Positions 44,545 to 56,236 of a stretch of 64,000 nucleotides of DNA are shown piece by piece. The notes beneath the pieces are model-generated. The model searched no databases, was not told the DNA's origin, and was given only the letters and a program-made list of their open reading frames with translations. The DNA is from Notolepis coatsorum (Eukaryota; Chordata; Actinopteri; Aulopiformes; Paralepididae), in contig OZ020589.1 in NCBI GenBank assembly GCA_963971535.1, positions 49,100,312-49,164,311 of the forward strand. Reading direction: 5' to 3'. The position numbers and the translations under genes were made by a program. Position 1 is the stretch's first letter. Each line of letters starts with the position of its first letter.

Positions 44545-46160
44545 CTGCCCCTAGTGGCATCTCAAAGGCATGTCCATTTGTGTAAGACCTGTTCAAGCCA
44601 TGCAGCAATTCTTAGCATCTGTGAAACTGTGTGTATGTGCTTGCTTAGGTCAGATATGCAGGCGCAGGATGCAACTTTTACAGCCTACATGTTTCATTCC
44701 ATAGTACGCTTCGATCTGCGGGTGACACGATTATTGATTGCAGTCCGTATTTGCTGGTGCTCGTTGCACCAGTTTGTTTCTCAAGACCAAAGCTAGCTCT
44801 GCTAATTATTCACTGTGATGAGCTAAATGTGATACATCACATCTTCATGAATGCCTATAATTGAAAACCAATAGTGTAGGTGGACTGGAGGAGAGGAATC
44901 AATTATTTGAGCTTCCAGCTGTTTTGCTTGAATAAAAAAAGGAGGCACCACTGATTGGACATAATTATTGTGGCAGATCTCATGGATATGTGAAGGATAG
45001 GAGATACTTTTGCCACGGAAGGAGTAGAGACAATTAGGTAGCTGATTAGTACTGATAGAACACACCTGCACATCATTAGTCCACCCACATCTCACGTACA
45101 CACGCCCAGACCCACACACTACAAAGCCACTAGGTTAGTCAGGAGTAAGTGGAGCGGAGGTGAGGTTGGAGTTATTGAGAGAGAGAGAGATTGTAGTATT
45201 CAGAGTTGTGAAGGTGAGAGGTAGTAAGAGGAGAGGTGAAGGCGAGTAGGTGTTCTTTGTGTACGGACCCAGGACTGGCTGAGAAACCCCCTTGTGTACT
45301 GACCCTGGACAGGACGACTACCCTGAGTATTGAACAATCCCTTTTTCTGTCGGCGAGCCTGTTTTGTGTTTTTGACCATCGGCCTGTTTATGACCATTCT
45401 CTTGCCTATCAAGTTGTTGGATTCTTGGCAATCAGCCAATCTCATCTCATCATCTCCTTCGTGACTCTCTGTTGTGCGTTGTATTTTCTTGCAACCCCTA
45501 TTAGTACATCCGTTAGTCATAAGAAACGACCCTGCAACGTAATCTCTTTCCTCAGATCCTCAGATTTCATAAACATAGCCTCAGTACCCATTCTGTATTG
45601 TCATTGTTCAGTCCTAATTCTCTTCTCTACGTCTCCTGTCATTAGTCCGATGGTTTCTGGGCCTTGTCATAGCCAACCACCATATCGGTTAGTGAGGGTG
45701 AGAGAGGGATCTCACAGTCTGTTCAGCGTGTCTGCTTCGATTGTGCGTCGTATCTGAATCTAACTTTCCCCGGAAGGAACTCTCATCATAACGTCTTCGC
45801 CCTAGCAACGACAGGCCCGCCCCCTCTTCTCGTTACTATGTGACACGCTGTCTTTGACAACTGGTCCTTTGACCTAAATCACTATGGCAACGGCAATGTC
45901 AAACTCTCCTAATAGCTCTCTCTCTGACCAAAAACCCTGCCTGCTCTCAGTGCTTATCTCGTTTGTTTTTGTTACAAGCTGCCGAACGACCTCGGAGCCA
46001 CACACCCTGCTTGCTACCGTGGAGACACAGAACTGGCTGCCCTTGTTTGTATTTGATCCGTGGCAAGTCTGGTCCCCACCAGGCTCGTCACAATATATTG
46101 ACATAATACAGTAAATAAAATATCTATTCATTCAGTGCTTACAGTAACTTGCACATAATA
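44545..46160. other. Unassigned sequence
   Basis: The frames here have no recognisable domain or motif. A short GA tract lies at 45178-45190. I see no terminal repeats. Confidence 0.4.
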
Positions 46161-46595
46161 GCAGGGGGTGTAAAAAGTAACCAGAAATTATACTTAAGTG
46201 AAAGTCAGAGTATCTGGCTAAAAACACACTAGAGTAAAAGTAAAAAAGTTTCTACTTTTAAATGTACTGTTTCTGACTGTCTATTCTTCTGATAGCAGGT
46301 GTTTAATAAGATCCCCGCTTTCTAGTCTTGCACAAGGACCAATCAGCATGGGTATGGGTGGGTTAATTTTCCATTGATGAGGATTTCATTGGCTGTTTTT
46401 AAATAAAGTGTGGCCGCAGGATTAAAAACGTTAGCGTTAGTTCAGCCTGAGAAACAAATATACTAATTAAAATGGTTGGACCTGCAAGATTTGTACTTTG
46501 TACACAGTAAACTGAGTACATTTTACTCAAACTGAGTAAAATCGTACTCAGTTTGAGTAAAATTTACTCTGCGAAATGTACTGTGTACTTTGTAG

Positions 46596-47474
46596 CAGGG
46601 GCGGGGCTAGGGGGTGGCTACTTGGGCTCAAGCCCCGAATGTTTTCTGAAAAGCCCCGAATCTATTTTCAAAAAAAAAAATTTAAAAAATTTGGACAATT
46701 AATCATTGTTACATGAAAATATGTTTGCACCAGATTTAGCAGAAGCTAATTTCCATCTGTAGTCTATCCAGCTGCTAACTGTATTTGAGTGAGTTAAGTC
46801 TTGGTGTTATGGTAGACTCAGACCTAAGCTTTAAATCACAATCAACAAGTTGACAAAAACATAATTCTTCCACCTTAGAAACATAGCTAAAGTACGGCCA
46901 TTTATAAATCAAAAGGACGCTGAAAACCAGATCCATGCCTTTATCTCAAGCCGACTCAACTACTGTCCTTACCGGCCTCCCGAAAAAATACGATGATAAC
47001 TATTTTATTGCAATGCACTATTGCATTATTTTATTCTATTTTACTAACTATTTTATCGAGGTAACCCTAGATCTTAGATTCTAATATGAAAAACGATGTG
47101 ATTTAATGTTCTATGTCTTACCTTGACTTTGTCTATTTTACTGCTATCTATTTTATGCTTTATGTCTGCACTTTATGCATTGCTCTTGATCTGCCAATGT
47201 TGTGCTCATTTTATGCCTGTCTTTTTGTACTGCTGTGAAGCACTTTGAGCTGCAATTCTTGTATGAAAGGTGCTATACAAACACAGGGTATTATTATTAT
47301 TATTATAAATTATTATAGTTTGCTTCATTAATTAAAGGGTGTGAATTTAAGTGTTCTCTAGTGCCTTTTGTCCGCTTTAAGGTGGTGGTATAAGTTAAAG
47401 GTTGTGGTGTCGGAGTAAAAAAAAATCTATCTGGGCTAAGCCCCGGATCTCCTACAATCCTAAATCCGTCCCTG
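46596..47474. mobile_element. hAT element carrying an L2 LINE fragment
   Basis: It starts CAGGGGCGGGGCTAGGGGG and ends AAATCCGTCCCTG. A perfect 8-bp repeat CTTTGTAG (46588-46595 and 47475-47482) flanks it. CAAGCCCCGAAT near the left and TAAGCCCCGGAT near the right are inverted-side relatives. It is 879 bp with no transposase of its own. An L2-type LINE piece is enclosed. Confidence 0.85.
46797..47312 (+). pseudogene. L2-type LINE 3' end
   Basis: The plus strand encodes LGVMVDSDLSFKSQ, then HLRNIAKVRPF and IHAFISSRLNYC in shifted frames, the C-terminal part of an L2 reverse transcriptase. It ends with GTGAAGCACTTTGAGCTGCA, GTGCTATACAAA and an ATT repeat, the standard fish L2 3' terminus. It is decayed and 5' truncated. 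Confidence 0.75.
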
Positions 47475-47560
47475 CTTTGTAGGTCTGCATTTTAAATGTA
47501 AGGAGTAAAAAGTATGTTTTTTTTCTCTGAAATGTTATTGAGTAAAGTGTAACTGCAGCT

Positions 47561-48160
47561 ATGGTTAACAGTTGGTTAATATAGTTATTTATGTTTACAA
47601 TTTATATGCTTATTTTGTATAATAGTAATAATACACTCAATTGCTTTTCAATGTATTTCTTATTTGTTTTATATAAGATATATATTAGTGGCGCACTGTT
47701 TTTTCTATTTTATTTGTGCAATTACCACATCTCTAGAGAGTTGACACCCCTGGTATCCGGTGACGTGTTTCCGCCTTCTCTCTTGCGTTGGAACCATGAA
47801 CTTGAGTGGTAATGAAATTACCTGCCGTTCTAATAACTAAAGAACAATCCATCAAGCCAACGTATCAAGACAATCTTCCAAGAAACTGACAGAAGACACA
47901 CTACAGTAAAGCATCGATGTTCTCATGTACTGGCACGCAGCCAATACGGTATTGATTGATGAAGATAATGAAGTGTCTTCCATTACTTTATTTTAGTCTC
48001 TGTGATCGTATAGTTTGTACCCTTCTACTCTCCATCGTTTGCATTTCAATGTGGTTTGGTTGTAGGAAGGAAGTGCAGACGAGGTGGTCTGAATCAAACA
48101 AACTGGGGTGTTTATTCCATTCTTAATAAAACACATCTATGAATCAAACAAGTACAGGGT
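47561..48160. other. Unassigned sequence
   Basis: AT-rich DNA with no supported gene, array or terminal repeats. Confidence 0.4.
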
Positions 48161-48620
48161 CTCAAGTTTCAAGTTTCAAGTTTCTTTAATAGTTGTCATA
48201 CAGAAGTACAGAATACTTTCATACAAAATGCTTCTTACTGTTACGCTCCAGAGACTGTGCTAGACAAGATAGTATCAAATAACATAGTGCATGTAATTTA
48301 GAAGAAGAAAATGAGGTCACAGTGTTCGGTATAGACATATGTACAATGTTCTGAGTTACCATATAATAATATACAATACTATGCAGTGTACTAATGTACA
48401 GTACTATATAGTGCAAAGCAGAAATGGGATGAGGTACAATTTAGGTACAATTTACAGTAAGGTGTACGGGTTGTAGTGCAATCCTTCATCAATAAATATA
48501 AAGTGTGGGGAGTGGGTGCTACAGTGTGTTTGTTTAAAGTGGGTGTGTGCTATAAAGTGTGTGGAGTGGGTGCTACAGTGTGTTTGTTTAAAGTGAGTGT
48601 GTGCGTGTGGATGTGTGTGC
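48161..48620 (-). repeat. LINE 3'-tail-like sequence and tandem duplication
   Basis: A CAAGTTT repeat (48162-48183) followed by CTTTAATAGTTGTCATACAG matches the palindrome at 9990-10140 and 55578-55650. On the minus strand this reads as a LINE 3' end with a TTGAAAC tail. At 48500-48610 a roughly 60-bp unit (GGAGTGGGTGCTACAGTGTG) occurs twice. Confidence 0.5.
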
Positions 48621-50750
48621 TATGTGCGTTTGGTGGTCTTCATTGTATATCTAATCGTCTCTTTGGTGGAGCATTCGGTCCATGATCTGATCAGCTGCGG
48701 CCGATCAGAGCGTTCCCCGGTGTGCTTCTGGTTGTCTCGGCAACCCGAGGCCTTCTTAGTTTGGTGCTGGTTGCCAAGGCAACTCTGGTCTCCGTGATTC
48801 TCCAAGCTGGGAGCGCTTGATTCGTCCTCTCTTTGGAGTCTGGATCCCCTGCTGCGAGGCGATCCTCTGATCGTCTGTGTCCGTGGTTCTGTGCGTCTCC
48901 GGCTCTGAGCGCTCGAGTCTCCTCTCTGTCGGTGGGTGTCTCTCTCTATCTCCATCCGCCCTGCAGTTTAAGAAGAGAGAAAAACCCTTTTCCCTGCCTG
49001 TCATGTGACGTCACTCCAGAGATCCTGCTTTCCTATTGGCCAAATTCCTTCTGTGAGTGACACGTCATCTGGGTCTTGCGAGACAGCGTTACAAGGTGAC
49101 CCTGATGCCGTCTAAAACGGGGAGGACCCTACTTTCTACAGCCTATTCTAGTTCCATTACCTTAGTTGGGAAATTCTACCAAGGAGGTCCTTGTACAGAG
49201 AATAGCATACGTGGCTTTATTAATTTAACAGTACTTGGTCCATGGTTGTTTTATCTTTTAGCATTAAGAGATTTTATTCTTTATTGTGACTACCTTTTCC
49301 TAATAGTTTTGAGTTATGCCCACATTGTAACTTGTATAATTGCCTTATTTAATGTTTCATCCTACTGATTGTAGTCCTATTTTGAAGTAATCTTTAACCT
49401 TGTTTTAGCTTTAACTTTAATTTACAAACTATGTCTTATTATTTGGTTCACTTGTTGTCAACTTTTCATGCTTGCTAAACCTATTATCTAATGTGATTTT
49501 GTATGACAGTTTACTTTTAACATAATGGTCCTTGCTTTGCTTTTTAGTAAATATGTGTTGCAATGTTTAACCTGAGGCCATCTAACTAATCTATCTGACA
49601 AAGCCATCAGTTTTACCTATTTCCTCAAGGTCTACAACCATCCAGTCTATCTGTTCTATAGTTAATGTGTGACTGGTGACATTCTGCTTAAATTCAAATA
49701 GCCTTGAGGCTGTTAATGTATGACCTAAAGTCAGTCAAATCGGTTGTAAGGGGAGATGCCAAGTGGTCTGGTGTTACCTATCTGACCTCTAAGGCCTTTT
49801 AGAACCTATTTTGACGAGGGATGGTGACTGTTAACAGCTGTTTGCTTGAATCTGGCTCCTTTGCTGAGGAGACAGCCTGCTGATTTTTGATTCCTTCTGT
49901 AATCCAACTTACCAAGTATTTTCGTCCTGCACATGTACATTTTCATTGATATTTTACATGTTTTATCTAGATAATATACGACAATAACAATTGTGGTATA
50001 TGTATAGTGACTTTCCAACCATTGGTAATGGACTGGTGATAGTAATGGTATCTTTTGTATGCATTTGTACTCATACAGATTTTACGGTTTGGATGAAGGT
50101 TCGGATGCTTCTTCATTCAAATCAGTTCAAGAAATCAACTTGTGTTTTCCGTCGTGCCCGAGGATGTCACAGTAAAATCTTAACTGCACGTTAAGTCAAG
50201 TTGGAAGCAAGATGGTGCCGCCGGTGTTCGTCTCATCGCTCGTCATGAAGCAGCGCGTGGGATGGACCACGGTGTAAACCACAAGATGGCGCCGGTGTTC
50301 AAGACAACGTTTATCAACAACAGCACCAAGGAATGACGGCATCTGTGTAAAGTTTCAACTCGCTTTCATCACCACTAAAAAGGCAACGTTGCATCAAGAG
50401 TTATATTTGCAAGAAAAGCCATAAGGTTGGACACTCAAGAAGAAGTGATCCACAAAGGGTAATATTGTAGATGTACTAACAAGCCAAACAGTTGCACAGA
50501 GCTATATATTTGCAAAAGCCATAAGGTTGGACACTCAAGAAGAAGTGATTCCACAAAGGGTAATTTTGTAAACGTATTAGAAGGGTGATAGGAGTGAGTC
50601 ACAGCTACAAGGTGTCGCCTCTTTTCCATGTGTTTGATTTGTAACGTTTTGAAACACCGTATTCTTCTGTAGTTTAGATCCCCATTAATGCATGTATTTA
50701 AAATAAGAGCCTTGAGGTTAAACGTGCAATTTCATTATTCAACCTTATTT
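48621..50750. other. Unassigned sequence
   Basis: No gene was recognised. A unit CATAAGGTTGGACACTCAAG (plus about 35 bp) is repeated at 50425 and 50521. Sequence near 50690-50770 ends in TTGATACACTTAGGGTAAAGG and may be the edge of the BEL element whose gag lies at 59761, but I could not confirm an LTR. Confidence 0.35.
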
Positions 50751-50794
50751 GATACACTTAGGGTAAAGGGGAATTCAGCCTACATTAGTAAAGT

Positions 50795-51060
50795 AAATTA
50801 GCCTGGTATAAAATAAGTCAACCAGCCTAGTTAAACAAGTAATTAGCCTGGTATAAAATAAGTCAACCAGCCTAGTTAAACAAGTAATTAGCCTGGTATA
50901 AAATAAGTCAACCAGCCTAGTTAAACAAGTAATTAGCCTGGTATAAAATAAGTCAACCAGCCTAGTTAAACAAGTAATTAGCCTGGTATAAAATAAGTCA
51001 ACCAGCCTAGTTAAACAAGTAAATTAGCCTGGTATAAAATAAGTCAACCAGCCTAGTTAA
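50795..51060. repeat. 45-bp minisatellite, left part
   Basis: About 5.5 units of GTAATTAGCCTGGTATAAAA plus TAAGTCAACCAGCCTAGTTAAACAA end at the TTAA where the piggyBac transposon begins. The same array resumes at 59411, so it was one array before the insertion. Confidence 0.95.
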
Positions 51061-51316
51061 CACTTTGACTGCCTAAAAACGCTTTACAGCGTCATTCCCG
51101 GCCATGCTCAAGTTGCCGAGGACGCTGTACAGCGTCTTTGATCTGTTTACATCTTTTTTCGATTTTCCCCGTCTGAACTTCACCGCCGAGCTTTTGGAAG
51201 AAAATTTGAACCGGAAACTGCATTTCCTCTCAAATTTCACTAGGTGGCAGTGTCCCCCTATTTTCTAACACTATCACAATAGGGGGAATATTGTACCCCA
51301 CAATGAATCTGACATT

Positions 51317-51359
51317 TGATTGGCCAGCATACCTGGCCAATGTAACCACAGGTATAAAA
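51317..51359 (+). promoter_or_regulatory. piggyBac promoter: CCAAT-type boxes and TATA box
   Basis: GATTGGCC (reverse CCAAT) near 51318 and GGCCAATG near 51335 precede TATAAAA at 51353-51359. The TATA box lies about 320 bp before the start codon at 51677, which leaves room for a 5' UTR of roughly 290 bp. Spacing and order fit a pol II core promoter. Confidence 0.55.
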
Positions 51360-52289
51360 CGTTAGCGCGATCCCAGAATCGACGAGGTTTTGGAGGAGAG
51401 AGAGAGGGAGAGATAGATAGAGCGATAGAGAGAGAGAGAGAGAGATTGAGAGAGATATTTGAATTGAGATCAGCCTATAGTCTATATTTATAGTGTTATA
51501 CAGTATAGTGGTAGTATCAGACTAATTGTAAGGTTTCAGCTGTGCTTTAGAAAGTACTTAGTCGTGCTAAGTAGTAGTACTATTCGAGGGATTAGTGTGT
51601 AGTCTAGGTAGTATATTTCAGTAGTAGTAATAGTAGTTTGATCAGTTAGTAGTTTCATTTAGATTATTAGATCAGTATGAAGAGACGTAGTGTAGGTAAG
51701 CGAGGGGACAATCCGGCGGCGGGTCGCTTTGTTCAGACGAAGCTGGCGTTTGGACCCGCGGTTGTTCGAGTAGCAGCAGCACCAACGACTTTGGTAGCTC
51801 CGATCGGAGAGAGCCGTGAGACCGTTGCTGGGCCCAGTAACGCGTCTCGCCCCGGGACCGGGAGCGGCTCTACCCGACGCAGTTCGAGGAAGAGGAAGGC
51901 TGCCGCTGTGGTCATAGCTTCTTCATGCGAGTCAGGGGACAGCGATTCGACCGCCCACGAATCTGATGGGAGCGCCGATTGGGAACCACCAGGTAATTAC
52001 ACGGTCTTATATATATATATATATATGTGTGTGTGTGAAACGTGTATTTGATGATTTACATACTGTGACTATGTAACGTTAGTTCGACAAACCAACGCCG
52101 ATATGCATGTGATTGTGTGTGTGTGTGAAACGTGTATTTGATGATTTACCTAACGCTTATTCTGTGACTATGTAACGTTAGTTCGCCAAACCAACGCTGA
52201 TATGCATTTATTATATTCTAGCTCCGGAATCATCTGACGATGATCTCGGCTTGGGTCGGAGGTGTTATGAGTCTGATTTGAAGTTTTGA

Positions 52290-52790
52290 AGTTTGTCTAC
52301 ATTTAGTTACATGGATGTGTGTGTGTGTGTAGATGCCTCACCCCATGCCATTTGATGTGTGTGTGTATGTGTGTGTGTGTGTGTGCATGTGCACGCCATT
52401 TGAAGTGTGTAGCTATCAATGTGATATCATGTTGCAATGTGAATATTGTTTTATGTTCAAATCGATATATAGTTGATGGCCATGTGCTGCACGGGTTGCA
52501 TGGATGTGTGTGTGTGTGTGTGTAGATGCCAGCCCTTTGAAGTTTGTCTACATTTAGTTACATGGATGTGTGTGTGTGTGTGTAGATGCCTCACCCCATG
52601 CCATTTGATGTGTGTGTGTATGTGTGTGTGTGTGTGTGCATGTGCACGCCATTTGAAGTGTGTAGCTATCAATGTGATATCATGTTGCAATGTGAATATT
52701 GTTTTATGTTCAAATCGATATATAGTTGATGGCCATGTGCTGCACGGGTTGCATGGATGTGTGTGTGTGTGTGTGTAGATGCCAGCCCTT
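52290..52790. repeat. Tandem duplication of about 244 bp in intron 2
   Basis: A block running from GTCTACATTTAGTTACATGG through TTGATGGCCATGTGCTGCAC to AGATGCCAGCCC is present about twice in a row, with embedded TG repeats. It lies wholly within the second transposase intron. Cys/Val-rich frames here are artefacts. Confidence 0.85.
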
Positions 52791-53381
52791 TGAAGTTGTC
52801 TACATTTAGGTTACATGGATGTGTGTGTGTGTGTAGATGCAGGCCTCACCATGTGTCCATGCCCTTTGATGTGTGTGTGTGTGTGTGTGTGCAGTGTGTG
52901 TACACACACACACACACAAGATCAAAAGGCATGAATCCTCTCCAACACCTTTGAACTTCGCAGTACATGGTGAGGCCTCTATATGCAAATTCCATTGATT
53001 ACAGCACACACATACACACACACAATGGCATGGGCACATGGTGAGGCCTATATTTAAATGCATGGTTGTGTATCATATGTAAAATTCCATTGATTACAAC
53101 ACACACACATGTACATGCTTTGATGTACAATGGCCGCTGATTTATTTTGTGTTCACACAGGCTCCGACACCGAATCCGGGGCCAATACACCAACATGCTT
53201 GGGTATGTACTAACTACATTTATGTATGTGTAAATGTATTACTATTGTGTTTTGTGAGACTTACTTACTGAATGAATTTAATCCAATTCAGATTCTGGCG
53301 CAGACCCTGCCGATAGTGACGCTGAGACTGGCAACGACATGGGATCACATTCTACTCCTGCAGGTAATTGTACATGGTGGT

Positions 53382-53578
53382 GACTGGCTGCTGCTAGAGC
53401 CTGGGCCTGGTGGTAGCTGGCTGCTGCTAGAGCCTGGGCCTGGTGGTGACTGGCTGCTGCTAGAGCCTGGGCCTTGTGGTGACTGGCTGCTGCAGGGCCT
53501 GGGCCTGGTGGTGACTGGCTGCTGCAGGGCCTGGGCCTGGTGGTGACTGGCTGCTGCAGGGCCTGGTCTGGTGGTGAT
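53382..53578. repeat. 33-bp minisatellite in intron 4
   Basis: About six units of GGTGACTGGCTGCTGC plus AGAGCCTGGGCCT or AGGGCCTGGGCCT lie between transposase exons 4 and 5. Confidence 0.9.
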
Positions 53579-55578
53579 GGTGGTAAATACAATGACAATA
53601 CGTTGCCCTAGTGTAATGTATTACATCATGTGATTCTAGAACTGGATGCTAGTCTGGACATGCCGGAACCCGTTGCAGGGCGGAAACGCACATCTAAGAG
53701 CGGTAAGTTGGCCTCACTCTGCACACCACTTCCAGCTCTGACCTCTGACCCCCACACCACGTCCAGCTCTGACATCTGAACCCCACACACACTCACTCAT
53801 TCACTCACACAGTTTGTAACTACGTGGCATATGAATGTCTACAGTAGGGGTGTTATAGTATATTTGTATAATTGACAGGTCGTGGCGTGCGACGTGGAGG
53901 AGCGAAGAGCAGGGCTGCGATCCGCCAGGAAGAGGAGAATGCCTGGTCTCGTGAGGGCTGGGTGCCTCAAAGGATCCCCTTCACAGCCCAACCGGGGTTG
54001 CTCCAGGACGCCATGGCACTCAGATCTTACCGGCCTGCGAAATGGATGGATCTGTTCCTGACAGATGCTTTTCTGAACTCTATTGTTGCCCAGTCCAACC
54101 TCTACGCTGAGCAGTCCATTGCCCGGCTGGACCCCACGCTAACCAGTAGCAGGGCACTGCTTTGGAAGCCCCTCACATTGAAGGAGCTGAAGAAGTTCCT
54201 CTGACTCAATTTCCTTAGCAGTGTCCTGCGGAAGCCTCGCGTGGACCAGATGTGGACCACTGACGACATGATGTACACACCGTACTACTCTGAGACCATG
54301 CCACGCAACAGGTTTCAATTGATCTGGCGATTCCTCCACTTTGCGGACAATACTTCCCTGGAGGTTAGAGACAAATTGTGCAAAGTACGCCCTGTAGTCG
54401 ACCATGTAAACACGAGGTGCAAGGAGCTGTACCAGCCTGAACGCGAGCTCGCCATTGACGAGGGGGTGATGGCATGGCGAGGCCGCCTGACCTTCCGGGT
54501 CTACAACCCAAACAAGCCCACCCGCTATGGTATCAAGTCTTACTTCCTGTGCGAATCTCGCACAGGATATTGCTTTTCATTTAAGCCATATTGTCGGGAA
54601 GGCTCGCTCCTGGGGGACACGGTCGTCGGTCTGCTTGGACGTCTGTCTGGGGCCGGCTATACGCTCTTTATGGACAACTTCTACAACTCTGTACGTATGT
54701 CCGCCAGGCTCCGACAGTTGAGGACCGACGTCTGTGGTACCCTCAGGAAGCACCGGGGCGAGCCAGCCATCATCAAGAACATGACCAAACGTGACATCGG
54801 TGTGGGGGAGCGCATTGCGGTCAACAACAAGGAGGTCCTGATCGTGGCATGGCGCGATAAAAGAATCGTGAAGACCATCAGCAGCTTCCACGAGGACACC
54901 ATGGAAAAGGCGATGGTGTGGCAGAAGCAGAAGAAGGGCAAAGCGCTGAGGGTGGAGATGCTCAAGCCATCATCAATCATGGAGTACAATAAATTCATGA
55001 ACGGCGTCGATCAGCTGGATCAGAATATATCGTACTATCCGGTTACACGTAAGACTGGAAAGTGGACCAAAAAGTTTGTGATGTATCTGATCCAAATATG
55101 TATGTTCAACGCTTTTGTCTTGTACAAAAAAAAACACCCACAAGGGCATTACTCCAACCTCTTCCGGTTCACCAGGGCTGTGGCGCGGACCTACACAGAC
55201 GGTAAGGAGAAGAAGATTCCTGGGGTGACAGCGGAGATGGAGGCGGAGGCGGAGGCAGGGGAGGAGGCAGGGGAGGAGGCAGGGGAGGAGGCAGGGGGTG
55301 GGGATGAGGAGGAGGCAGGGGCTGAGCAGGTGGGGCGTGTCGACCCTAGGGCCCCACTGGGGGACCCGCAGAGCAGATTAGTGGGTGGCTTTGTGAAGCA
55401 TGTAATGGTTGCATACAAAGCCACCGCGAAGAAAAAGCTACCGTGTAGGAAATGTCGTGTCTGCAGTAGGCGTGGCATCAGGAGTGAGACCAGATATTTT
55501 TGCACATCGTGCAAAGTCCCCCTGCATCGTGACAAATGCTTCGCTCTGTACCACACAAAGAGGGATTTCTCTAAATAG

Positions 55579-55660
55579 TTTCTTTATTAGTTGTCATACA
55601 GAAGTACAGACTACTTCTAAATAATCCGGCACACAGAAGTACAGATTACTTCTAAATAAT
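55579..55660 (-). repeat. LINE-tail-like segment right after the transposase stop
   Basis: AGTTTCTTTATTAGTTGTCATACAGAAGTACAG-type sequence begins within a few bases of the transposase stop codon. It matches 9990-10140 and 48180-48240. An internal part is repeated (ACAGAAGTACAGA.TACTTCTAAATAATCC). Confidence 0.6.
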
Positions 55661-55714
55661 CCATCATTGTGTGATACAGACAGAACCATGTGTACCGGTA
55701 CATAGTATAGCTAG

Positions 55715-55800
55715 CTGAGTGTAGTATAGTATAGTGTAGTATAGTATAGTATAGTATATTGTAGTATAGTATAGTATAGTATAGTATAGTATAGTGTATG
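55715..55800. repeat. TATAG simple repeat
   Basis: About 16 TATAG-type units with scattered changes lie in the 3' part of the piggyBac element. Confidence 0.9.
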
Positions 55801-56236
55801 GGTAGTTGCACTGTTTTCTGTACAAGACAAATGCGTTGAACACATGTATTTGGGCCACGGTTGTCGATATTGCATAGGCATGTTTGGACCACTTGCAGAT
55901 GAGACGTTATGTTAGCGATCTAGCTGTATCGACTCCATTCATAATTTGCATTGTGTGTGTATATAGTTTTTTTTTTTTTATCTTTTTCCCCCCTCATTTT
56001 TACCGTTTGCACAGAACCAATGGTTGCTGACAGTCACCCAGTTTATAAAAGTATATACTGTAGGTAACATACCACACTTTTCTAATGCAGTCCATTGGCC
56101 TATTATTTATATACTTTGGAAGCATGTATTGGATATTTTTTGGTCCACAGATCATCTGGCGCTTCATCCATTTATCAATGGACAATGCAGTCATCGATGC
56201 GAGAGACCAAGTAAGATATGCCCTGTAGTTCATGTG

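Larger units (their letters stand above)
46163..47560. mobile_element. hAT-like fragment with AAGTA/AGTAAAA repeats
   Basis: It begins CAGGGGGTGTAAAAAGTAAC and contains many ACTTAAGT, AGAGTAAAAGTAAAA and TACTTTTA motifs, known from a frequent fish hAT group. The right part resumes at 47483 after another hAT. No matching right terminus or target duplication was found. It includes the 42-bp palindrome at 46521-46562. Confidence 0.4.
51677..55578 (+). pseudogene. piggyBac transposase, six exons, one in-frame stop
   Basis: Predicted exons are 51677-51992, 52222-52254, 53161-53202, 53292-53363, 53640-53702 and 53879-55578. Every intron starts GT and ends AG, and every junction is phase 1 (a codon split after its first base, G). 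The exons sum to 2226 bases, exactly 742 codons. The N-terminal exons encode a basic then acidic Ser/Asp-rich tail. The core carries the three catalytic aspartates in AIDEGVMAWRGR, LFMDNFYNS and FMNGVDQLDQ. A Glu/Ala/Gly repeat is followed by the Cys-rich C-terminal finger (CRKCRVCSRRG, CTSCKVPLHRDKC). The enzyme cuts and pastes at TTAA. One TGA at 54202-54204, after LKELKKFL, breaks the frame; translation continues in the same frame afterwards. The exon 2 donor (GTCGGA) is weak. Confidence 0.88.

Noticed and set aside
45236-45757. 173-codon frame on the plus strand
   Set aside because: No recognisable domain, many Ser/Leu/Phe codons, no start context or splice evidence; likely chance.
55191-55556. 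Minus-strand Ser/Pro-rich frame of 121 codons
   Set aside because: It is antisense to the Glu/Ala-rich and Cys-rich end of the piggyBac transposase.
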